A stretch of 64,000 nt of DNA from Leptidea sinapis (Eukaryota > Arthropoda > Insecta > Lepidoptera > Pieridae): positions 6,572,001 to 6,636,000 of the forward strand of contig NC_066301.1 of the NCBI RefSeq assembly GCF_905404315.1, in the 5' to 3' direction. The notes beneath the pieces were generated by a model, which saw only the letters and a program-made list of their open reading frames with translations, was not told where the DNA came from and searched no databases. Below are positions 22,001 to 34,000 of this stretch, piece by piece. Made by a program: the position numbers and the translations under genes. Positions within the stretch are counted from its first letter, which is position 1; each line of letters starts with the position of its first letter.

Positions 22001-25000
22001 ATCGGACAGCCTGAGACTAGATTTTAATTATTTTATTTCAACAACAATGAAAGTACATGCAATAAATAAATATTGTATATTTTACTAAAACAAGCGCAAA
22101 CAATAATGATTGAAGAGTTTATTGCTGCGTTTCTTCTCTCTCAGAACGCCATTTGTTTCTGAAGCGGTGTGTTTGAAATAACATAAAAAGAATTCTAAAG
22201 GATTCAATTTTGAAAAAATAAATGTTTTTATACCTTTTAACAGTGTTTGCTTTCTGAAACGAAACGAACAAGATTTTAATTTAGAATCAGCCTTTGAACT
22301 AAAACCAGCTTTTTTTACAGAAGAAATAGATTTGGTGAGGCTGTGTAGCCCTTAACTTTTTTTAAGACCGAATTTCGTTTTTTTTTTTGGATTCAGGTAA
22401 CGGCGCCTATTTCTGCCGTGAAGCAGTAATGTGTCAACATTACTGTGTTTCCAACTTAAGGGCGCCGTAACTAGTGAAATTACTGGGCAAATAAGACTTG
22501 AGTCGTAGCAAGTGTAGCGCAATTGTAGTGCCACTCAGAATTTTTGGTTTTTCAAGAATCCTGAGCGGCACTACATTTTAATGGGTAAGGCGTATCAATT
22601 GATATTAGCAGAACGTCCTGCTCATCTAGTTCCTTATTTTCATTGAAAAAAAAATACTGGCTCTATTGCGCTCATCTTTCCACTTTGTTCATCACTGAAA
22701 TTATGATAAAATATAGAAGTTTCACCTACTATATTATATTTTAAAAATAATAGTAGGACATTTAATAGCAGGATACTGTGTAATATAGTAGGATTGGCAA
22801 CCCTAAGCCTCATACACATGGAACATTGATAAACACTTCGGGTAGAATAAGTTCTATTACTTCCGTTCTCATATAGTGCTAATATTGTGAGAGCCTTATA
22901 ATTTTACATACTAGGTGGTGCAAAAGTTATCATCTCTTTGGAAGGTGCTGTAATTATTTTAAATGGCTTCTCAAGTCATTGCAACTTCTACATTTGTAAA
23001 GTAAGTAATCGATCAGTTATGTTAACATAAGGAAAATTTTATCGATTGTTCCCTGGTCCACCAGCTCTACCTGCGTAAACATTTTTTACTTTGCATAGGA
23101 CGCCGGCTAGCTTATGGGTACCATAATGGCAACTTTTTCTGCCGTGAAGCAGTAATGCATTATTGTGTTTCGGTCTGAAGGTCACAGTAGCTAGTGAAAT
23201 TACTGGGAAAATAAGACTTAACATCTTATGTCTCAAGGAGACGAGCGCAATTGTGGTGCCACTCAGAATTTTTGGGTCTTTCAAGAATCCTGAGCAGCAC
23301 TGCATTGTAGTTAACAGGGCGTATTAATAGTCATCAGCTACACGTCCTACTCGTCTCATCACTTACTGTCTTTAAAAAAAATCTTAGGCATGTTCGGCTT
23401 CGTAGAAGTCATTCAGGTGAGAATATCGCAGCATTCGTTCAGCTGAGTATATCGGTGTAGATCAACCAAACAACGTGCTCAGTTGGACATCAGTAGACGG
23501 TCTTTACAGCGTATATTGGGAAAATAATTAAAGATCAAATAATATTCACTGCGTAGTATATAACAAAGTCGCTTCCCGCTGTCTGTCCCTATCTATGCTT
23601 AGAACTCTTAAAATACGGAATAGATTTTGATGCGGTTTTTTTTTTGTAGACAGAGTGATACAAGAGGGAGGTTTATAATATGTTTAATACATGCTTAATA
23701 TAGTAGAGAAACACTGATAATCTTAGGTTTCTAATACGAACTAAGAACTAATGAGTACTAGGTTTATAAAGTATTACATTCTCTGAAACTTATTTTTGTA
23801 TGTTATCGTCGTTTATTGTTATGTTATAACTAACGGGATCACTCGGACATGACATTATACTTATTCAATTTTCACTATTATCTTTTGACAGAACGAAGTC
23901 TACCTGGGCAGCTATGATCTCGTTTAAATAACTGCCAAGCCATCCTGAACATCGACTAATATGAAACCTATCTAACCTATCGTTGTTATAATGCTACTTT
24001 AAATATATAAGACATTTCCCCCTCAGATACTTCAGTCGACATTATAGCCACAAACTGCTTCCTTTAATCTTCCTCGAAGGGAAATGATCCGGAAGCACAA
24101 GATTTGGGAAGAAACGGCGTGACGCAACTTTGACGTACAAACAGCTTTACCTTTATATAAGATAAGAAAATTGGAAATAAAAATAAGATAATTTGTTCAC
24201 AATGGTATATTATTTTAAGAATTAAACAGTTTTTGTTAACTATGAAATGAAATTAGTGCTATTTTTGATTATCTTATATCTTTAAACGAGCAATTCTTGT
24301 ATATTCTGAATCTCGGAAACGGCTCCAACGATTTTCACAAAATTTAGTATACAAGAGATTTCGGGGGTGATAAATCTATCTAGCTAGGTGTCAATTTAAA
24401 AAAAAAAACAGTTTTATTCGTGTTTAAATGAGAAAAAGTAACAAAAACATAAAATACAAAGGTAAATTTCGCCACTATATACACGACTATAATAGCACAG
24501 ATGGGACATTGGATGATCTGGAAAGCAGAAGACCTCGGTTTGAATCCAGATGTCCTATTAGTTTCTTTTTGTTCAAGTTTTTTACGTTCTTAAAAACACG
24601 AGCAAGGCTTGGTCATCCGGATATTAATAAACAATATTAAATAATAAATTAAATTAGCAACACCCTTATGATTTCTCTGGTGTTACAGGTGAGAATGGTG
24701 TTAAACGTGGATAATTTTACAGGCTTATTAACGAAATGATGCTTCGCAATTCCAACAACTAATGAAGGACCTATAGATTGTTCTCACAATTTGTTCTACA
24801 AATAATTATGTTGCTGTGATGTTCAACGATAGCTCAAAAAATTCAAGATGTTTGAGATTGTATTATTTCACAGATCTTCCCCGGTTCGTGGGTCCGGGAT
24901 CAAACGTGACGGTAGCTGTGGGAAGAGATGCTGTCTTCATCTGCAGGGTTGATGAACTGCAGTCATTTAAGGTATTAAGCTCACTCAAGTGCGACTAAAA

Positions 25001-28000
25001 ATCAAGAAACTTAATTTGGTCTAAACAAAAAAATCTCTCACACAATTTATAAAGCTAGATTTCTTATTGAATACAATATCATAAATTACTTTTTAAATGA
25101 TTCCACACCTTGAAAATTTCCATTTCGTCGCTCCCGACCGCCTATTTAACGGAAAATTGTATTCAAACATTTTTTATTAAAAAAAAGGGCCTGATGAGTT
25201 TTTTGCGTCCATTCTTCCTTTTTATAATAACTTTTCAAATGGGTAGTGGAATTTGACGCTTATAAGTTATTTTAAAATTCTATATTTGGATAAAAATATT
25301 TATGTTTGTATTTGATTTATTTATTTGTTTATCGCATATTTTCGCAACAACAGTGCTGTTTTCAACAAGCTTTCTTCCTCGTACAACAAAGCTGTGGAAT
25401 GAACTTCCTAGTGCGGTGTTTCCGGGAGGATTCGACATGGGTACCTTCAAAAAAGCGCGCACTTCTTCCTTAAAGGCCGGCAACGCTTCTGTGATTCCGA
25501 TTCTGGTGTTGCAAGATAATGTGGGCGACGATAATCACTGAACACCAGGTGACTCGTACGCTCGTTTGTCCTCCATTTCCATTAAAAAAAAAATAGGTGG
25601 CGTGGCTTCGTGTGGACACGCAGACGGTGCTGACGATCGCGGCGCACGTGATAACCAAGAACCACCGCATCAGCGTGATTCACGGCGACGGCACTTGGAC
25701 GTTGGTGCTGCGTGACGTCACGCCGGCGGACGGGGGCAGCTACATGTGTCAGGTGAACACGGAGCCCATGATGAGTCAGCTGCACGAGTTACACGTTGTG
25801 GGTGAGTTGACAACTATTGCTATATCATATACTTTATCACAAGTTCCACCGCATCAGCTTGAGCCAAGAAAAATACACGTGACCATTTGTACTGCGCGCA
25901 CAATGCATTACGACACGTCACACAGCACCAGTGGGACGCTCCTTTACACGGGATGCCGGCTAGATTATGGGTACCACAACGGCACCTATTTCGGCCGTGA
26001 AGCAGTTATGTGTAAATATTATTTGTTTCGGTCTGAAGGGCGCCGTACCTAGTGAAATTACTGGCCAAATGAGACTTAACATCTTATGTCTCAAGGTGAC
26101 AAGTGCAATTGTAGTCCCGCTCAGAATTTTTGAGGGTTGAAAACCCTGAACGGCTCTACATGGGCATTTTTCCGCCAGCAGAACATACTGCTCATCTCGT
26201 TCCTTATTTTCATTAAAAAAAAAACATTCTTTAAATTCATTATAAATCAAATATGCCATATTACTGCTTTATACAATCTTTTATCGAGGTTTGGAACGCA
26301 GCATGTTAAATATACGTAAAGTCAATAAAATACGTAACTACATGAAAGCAACAGATGACGTGGCTTACACGCAATCCTTGAAATGGAAGTGGGCGGGACA
26401 TGTGGCACGTATACAAGATCAAAGATGGACCAAAAAGGTGACTGTATGGTGTATTACCAAAAGGGGATACGTAAAAGAGGCAGACCCTATGCTAGATGGG
26501 AAGACGACATTATTCAGTCTAGCAGTAATTGGTTAGCCAGCACAAACGAGAGAAGACTGGCAATCCTTGGAGGCCTTCCCCTGCAGATGGGTTCTTGCAA
26601 ATTTTAATTCAAACATAAAGAAAAATAATACTTTATGTACTCACAATGAGTTTCACAAAAGTTACAAACCCTAGCAAACATAATTTTTAACTCTTATTAA
26701 ATTTTTTAAATTTGTAACTCTTTATTGCGAGAAATATAACGCGTTTTTATTTATTTTATTTATAAATGCTTCGTAAGTCTTTAATATTACGAAGCTTGGT
26801 TTATTTATTTACATTAAATGGGAAGCGTTCGGGAAGCTCCGTAAAATCTTTTCATCCCAAATACCACAGTGTCTGAAGACGAAGGTCTTCAACCAGTGTG
26901 TGTTGCCAGTGATGACTTACGGTACGCAGACGTGGTCGTTAGATGAGAAAGTTAATGGTCGCTCAGAGGGCAATGGAGAGGGCTATGCTCGGAGTTTCCC
27001 TGCGAGATCGAATCAGGAGAAATGAGGAGATCCATATGAAAACCAATATCATCGACATAGCCCAAATGATTGCAAAACTGAAGTGGCAGTGTGCAGGGCA
27101 CATAGGTTGATGGACGGATGGCCGGTGGGGCAGAAAAATCCTCGAATGGCGACCACGTACCGGAAGATGCAGTGTTGGTAGCAACATGATGGACGATCTA
27201 GTCAAGATCGCGCGAAATACTTTGGATAAGGGCAGCGCAGGACCGATCTGCTTCGAGGTCTTTGAGGGAGGTCGTTGTCCAGCGTTGGACGTCTTCCGGC
27301 TGATGATGAGAAAAATCAAAATCATTATAAATATTGAAGAAAACGATCCTGTAATACTTGATAATCATGATCATTAGGTCTAGACTAATTAATTTCATTG
27401 GTAAATAATATTGCATACAAAATACTGAGACATATCACCTGGATAGTGAAATATGGAAAAAAAATGAAACTTTGAGGATATCAGGAAAAAGTAAAGCCAT
27501 GAACGTTAATATTATTAAGAATAAAAAATCAAAAATAGCAATTCTAACATGACCGACGTATGGGTTGGGCATTTAAGGAAATGTCAAGAAAATATGTTGG
27601 CGATTTGTCAACGGGAAAAGAAAAGGATTATGTTAGATATGTATTTATTGTTACATTTATGCAGGTGTATGAAAACAAATTACTTTATATTGCATGCCTT
27701 AAGCGCGACGCGCGTAGGTATGTTCTTTTAGGGTCTAAAAATCAAAATGTCAAAGTTTTTCGCATTAAATCGTATTTAACATTTCTATTCTGCATATAAA
27801 TGATATGAAAAGCACATCGTCAAATAGATAACTGTCGAGCATTTAAAAAAAATACGATAAATTGCTCTTTTACAAAAAAAAATGGTTTTAGTGGCTATTT
27901 GTGTGGACAATAACTTATGAAAATATCAATCTTTTTAACTCAATCTATTGCATAGCTTCTATCGCGGGCCTTGAGCGTAGAGACCGAATCCAGAAATTCC

Positions 28001-31000
28001 GTAACGAAAATAACATAACACCCCTCACTGGATCTATATAGATATTTCGCACGGTCATAACAGTTGCCGAGGAACAGCGGTTATCACGTATGCTTTTTGT
28101 GCAGAAGGTGAGGTACGTCTTGATTTTTTTAATTTCTTTATTTTTATTATCATGTTTTTTTAATTTTTATTATTATGTCAAGCATTTTTATTTAGTTTCA
28201 CCTGTCGCGTTGGCTGTCTGTAATCAAATCTTGCATGTTAAATTTTACTCACTTCGTGTTTGATTTTTTTTTTAATTAATTTTATCAAAAATAACCTCAA
28301 CATTATTACTTTTTATTTTCATTGTTGTTTTTGAATTATTAATAATATGAAAATGTGTCAGTCGACAGTTGTGGTCCATTCAATGGGAAACGAGTGCCAC
28401 CTTGTGTTAAAATATAAAACTACGATATAATAATAAATAAATTTATCAGTTTCTTTTCACTTTTGGATTACTTAGTGTATCCAAAAAATAATCCGAGCTA
28501 CTGGAGTACACTGAATAAGGGTCGAAAATACTTGGTACAAATGGTAATAAATTTCCACTCTTTTTGGCTGGCGATTTCAACATCAACTTCGCTGATAAAA
28601 AATCAGAGCGGTTGACAACTTTTCTTTCGAAAATATTGAATTTGAAAATGAATAATGATCCACAAGAATCCACAACAAAATATGGGACCACCATTGACGC
28701 GGTATTTTCCAGATATTTAGAAGATATCAAGTCTGAAACTTATGTTTCTTATTTCAGTTACCATAAACGTATAGTTTCAATGATAAATATTCCTGAATAA
28801 CCTACATGTATTATATAAGATAATAAAAATATTTTGAACAATATTAACTTCTCATTTATTTAATAAAAGAAAAAAATTGTTTTCTTATCGGTCACCACGC
28901 TCAAAAAGTTTAACTTGAATTAATATCAAAGAAAAAAAACTAAAGGAAAAAAGTACTGCATAAATAAAATAAATAAATAATTGCAAAGTTGATAAAAAAT
29001 GCTATGCAATAGCTTTACCGCGGCAGTCCCCGAGTGCCACACGTCTTTTTTTATCTTTTCACTAGCTGACCCGGCAAACGTTGTTTTGCCATATAAAGTA
29101 TAATTCACGCGATAGTTTTATAAGTAATAAAATATTGCCTATATTTATATTGTACATCATTTTGTTATATTGTCAATAGTTTTTGCAGCGCACGCAAAAA
29201 TAGGTTTTCGATTTTACACCTTGTGTTACAAAATAGCAATTTTATTACGGATCCCTAATTTTGAAAAAAAAAACATCGCCTATAGCCTTCCTTGATAAAT
29301 GGACTATCCAACACTGAAATAATCATTCAAATCGGACCAGTAGTATCAGAGAGTAGCGCGTTCAAACAAAAAAAAAAACAAACAAACAAACACTGCAGCT
29401 TTATAATATTAGTATTAGTATAGATTAATTATGTTGTAAGCCATGGAATGGCAGTAAAATTTGTTTTTGTTTAGCTATGATTCATTTTTTTTCGGCTGTG
29501 ACATTTTCGGGTGTTGAGCAGCCCTATGTTATAGATATATTGATTGTGTAACAAAACAAATCTTATAACTATATATTTTACAATACTATAATTTCATAAA
29601 ATTATCTAACTATCTATCTAAACTATCATTACGGGGAATATAGTTATAGTTTATTTATAAATAGAGCTTGAAGACATTAGATACAAAACACATATACATA
29701 ATTATTATATTAATATTTATTGACGTCAACAAAATATATTATTATATTAGTGAAGTGGTTATATTATTATATAAGAAATAACTTATATAATAATATAACC
29801 ACTTATTACTTATACTTAGACTTTATCTGTATTAAAACTATTTAAAAGAAATACGTATTATATGAGCGCTTAAGGCATGCACATTTGGATTTATCAAACT
29901 GTTTTATTTTAATTAAACACTACATGTCTTATTCATGACTTAATGACTTAGCGGAGACTTAAAACATCGCTAATATACGCTTGGTAAAAAATGGTATTCA
30001 TAATCGCATATTAGAGCTAAAACGCTCATTATCTCTTCGATAAAGCTGACGTGATTAATAGTAGCTGGGACCCTTCTATAAACCCTTTAAGCACTCAAAC
30101 GCAAAAAAACATGGCCGACATCGATCAGCTGTTCGATAAATAATGTGATAAATAGCTTCCCGCTCAAACTTGTTGGATATCCGTCATAGATTGACAACCG
30201 ACAGACTCAAAAGTTTGATTTTTGAAGTTTGAAATTATTTTGACATCGACTTTTGACATCTAACGAACCATTGACATTGAAAAGATGTCTGTTTCCATTG
30301 ACAGTTCCTCATTAATTAATTAAAATAATGTTTTTTGTACGAAATGGCAACATTGCGTACTATAGAGACGTATTAGTTATGGGAGATTTATCTAACGAAT
30401 ATGAATAAGATATTTTATCGAACGTTTGATAGGCTTATAACACGTTTAAACTAATATAGCTTTATACGTTCAAAAAGCGTTTTATTATGTATGAGGCAGT
30501 ACTTATATACAAGAAGTTAATTGTCCGCAAATCCGTGCATGTTTGCTATTTGAAGCAAGTCTTCGATTGCATTATTACCTATTTGCTACCGCTTATGTGC
30601 ATTCTAATTTCCATATATTTCAGTTCCTCTTGAAAAGATTAAAATAAATAAATGAAAAATTTGCATAATATTCATTAAAAATAGGTTTTTCGTGACTTCT
30701 GAGTAAACTTAAAATGAAAATTAATTTGAAAAATAAAGTATTTACGTAAACTTACAAAAAGCATCTGTAAATAGTCAAAAAATGTTCACAAGTGCGCAAA
30801 GGCGTCAAAAAGCGTAAGTAATTAAAAAGACGTCAGTGGATACTACAGGGTCGTAGAGAATCGCTATATGCATGGTACCGTTCTCCAAACTTGTTTATCC
30901 TCAATATATTCCTTAATAATATAGTAACCTTTTCTTATTAAAACGGTTTATATATATATATGTCTTGAATGTTTTGTCAGGCAATTCTGTTATGGTCGTG

Positions 31001-34000
31001 GGGAGCTTATTATAGAATCTAACAGAATTTCTCAAAAATGACTTATTTGCCTTAAACTGGTTCTAAAACTGGGTATAGCAATTTTATGTTTATGTCTGGT
31101 ATCAAAGTTATGCTGTTCGCACTTTTTAACATATTTATGCAAATTTTCCTCGTATACATAATTTTTTTTTAGTTTTAGCTGTTAAATTATCAAAAATTTT
31201 TACTTCATTTAATATCAGACTGTTATAATTTTATCTAGGCTTAGATCAAACATTCGGCACAATTCTATTCACAATAATAAAATAAGTCACATGTACAAGA
31301 TACAATCGTCAACCAAAATTCCCCTCTTGGCTTCTTCTCCTGCACAGAAATATATTTACAGTGAGTGAGAATTGACGATTAAGTTAAAATCAATATATTT
31401 TTTAAAGAATTCTTTAACTGAATTTTAACATTATTTCACAAATTGTTATACATTTTTTATTATTCTTACGGTTCTCTGGCAAGCCAAGTTAATTAATTTC
31501 AAATTTTTACTAAGCAATTCTTTATAGTGTTTATAAAGTAGGTGTGTAAAACTTGCAATCAAAATTGATGATTTTATTACAACAAAAAAGTGTTTACAGT
31601 ATCGCCGGACATCGACGACGAAGCCAGCAGCGGTGACGTCACGGTTGAGGAGGGAGAGAGACTGGCCCTTCGCTGTGTGGCCTCCGGAACCCCTACACCA
31701 AGTGTCACGTGGAGGAGGGAGGACTTCAGACATTATAGAATTGATAATCAAACTGTAGGTTCGTAATTGTATAGTTATATTTATTACTAGCTGACCCTAC
31801 AGAAGTCTGTCAATAGAAAATGATGTAAATTTTCCGACACGTCCAACAATAACCATTAATGTGTACAAATATGTAACAAATTACATACTAAAACCTGTCT
31901 CATGAACTACGCTATCTATTAGTGAAATCAGTATTAAAAGTAGGGTTTATCGCGAACAGACAGACTGACAGAAGCGGTGGACGACTTTGTTTTATAATAT
32001 ACTAGCTGACCCGGCAAACGTTGTTATGCCATATAAATTGTATTGATCTTTCCCGCGCTAGTTGATAAGAGATGGCGCTAGTTGTATTCATTAGTAACAA
32101 TCACACTTCTTTTATATTTTGTATAATTCACACTATAGTTTTATAAATTATAGCCTATTTGTTATTCTGGCGTGTAAGCTATATTATTGTAAAGTTTCAT
32201 CAAAATCTATTCAGTAGATTTTGCGTTAAAGAAGTTCAAACATACATCCAGACATACAAACTTTCACATTTATAATATTAGTAGGATATTGATAGTGATT
32301 AGCACTTCACCTGATGGTAAGTGACATTACAGTCTAGATGATATTCTAAAACCTAAAATTCTGAGCGGCAACGTGTAAAATGTTTGCCATCAAATAAATG
32401 CAATTGAATAATTGTGACCTGCCAGCATTGCGCGGCGGACGCCCAATAAAGTTATTATTTATATAGTTTAAGCGAATTATCGAATCGTTAGGTATATATG
32501 GTGGCTATATTGCTATATTCTACACTTTTACGTTACGAAAGTAGGTTGTCAAGAATGTATTATAATACATGGATATAATAATATAATATTAACACAATTT
32601 TACACAAATTATCTTGCCCCAAAGTAGGCATCATCTGTACTATGAGTAAAAGACAACGATATATTTATTACAATGTACTTACTTAAACATACATAAATAT
32701 AAATAAACATCCATGACTCGGAAACAAACATATGTATTCATCATGTAATAACCTACCGGGATTCAAACCCAATATCTGTTATTGTTTGATGTTCTTTAGT
32801 ATCGAAGTGGAGCGGAGAATGGCTGAACATATCAAGTGTGGAGAGAGCGACATCGGGAGCATATCTATGTATAGCTACCAACGGGGTGCCACCATCTGTC
32901 AGTAAGAGGATATTGCTGCGTGTTGTATGTGAGTTTGCCTTTTGTATGATAATAAGGCGCGAGACGAGCAAGACGTTCAGCTGATGGTAATTGATACGCC
33001 CTGCCCATTACAATGCAGTGCCGCTCAGGATTCTTGAAAAACCCAATAATTCTGAGCGGTACTACAATTGCGCTCGTCACCTTGAGACATAAGATGTAGA
33101 GTCTCATTTGCCCAGTAATTTCACTAGCTACGAAGCCCTTCAGACAGAAACAGTAATGTTTACATGTTGTGGTACCCATAATCTAGCCGGCTTCCTGTGC
33201 AAAGGAGCCTCCCACTGGTAGATTATTGTCTTATATTATGTAGATTCCTCTATTCCTATACATCTGACAGATGACTTGCATTAAAAATGTGTCCTTTTTG
33301 TAACAGTCGCCCCCTCAGTTTGGTCCGGTCATGCAGCAGCTTGGGCCCTAACCGGTTCCTCAGTGATCCTACAGTGCACATCAGAAGCATACCCTATTTC
33401 CGCCTCATATTGGGTCTTTGACGGTGAACTACTAGTAAATGGTAGGTAACCACTTGGTAATCATTAACTATCACAATCATTATGGTTAAAGCAATTTTGT
33501 TTGGTTAGTGTTCTTAAGTAAAATTTGTTCCCTACAGTCATTTACAGCATTACTGCAAAGTTTAGATTGCACGTCAGGGCTTCATAGATTGGATAATGAA
33601 TATTTCCCGTACTCTACCTTCAAATAAACATGAATAATAACTTACTTTAAAGGAAAATATCTGTATAGAACCCAATCCGAATGCCTTAAAATATAGTTTT
33701 AATACTCGTATAATAAACTCCTAGCTATTCCAATTGATTCACAGCACATGGCTGTTTATATTTATGTGTTTGGCATATTTTTCAAATAATTACCTTGTGT
33801 GGACAGTTTATTTGACGTTAATAACATGATAAGTGTTAGCCTTATTCGCCTATTTGACAAATAAATCCAATCCGAAATACGCGTTACCGTGCGCTTTTCA
33901 GTTTCTCGAGGCACATCAAAGGGGTCAAAGAGGCAAATAAGCAAATAAACCGTCCGCTCGTGCCGTGGACGAAGGTATTTTCTGTCTGTGTTGTGAGCGA

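Larger units (their letters stand above)
16009..24873 (+). other. Ig gene intron 1 (8865 bp)
   Basis: Holds SINE-like copies at 17389, 18844, 22394 and 23089 and a LINE 3' end at 21945. A TACGGAACCCTAAAAGGG repeat scrap lies near 16513, and a B-box-like GGTTTGAATCC at 24537. Between 18900 and 21900 I see nothing but AT-rich sequence. No extra exon with matching splice phase was found. Confidence 0.6.
25802..31599 (+). other. Ig gene intron 3 (5798 bp)
   Basis: Contains a SINE-like copy, two RTE-type LINE fragments, an endonuclease-domain fragment, a Helitron-like element, a perfect hairpin and a LINE C-terminus, listed separately. The stretches 27313-28559 and 29805-30900 show nothing I recognise. 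Confidence 0.6.

Noticed and set aside
24816..24998. ORF with ATG start covering Ig exon 2
   Set aside because: The part before 24874 is intron; exon 1 at 15939 provides a signal peptide in matching phase.
25960..26259. Minus-strand ORF of 99 codons
   Set aside because: It is a chance frame through a SINE-like copy; equivalent frames appear in other copies at 10224, 23039, 32865, 45724 and 46507.
27549..27799. Two overlapping plus-strand ORFs of 60 and 79 codons
   Set aside because: No recognised motif, AT-driven codon use, and located in the Ig gene's intron without flanking splice sites in phase.
31446..31751. Minus-strand 101-codon ORF
   Set aside because: Antisense shadow of Ig exon 4.
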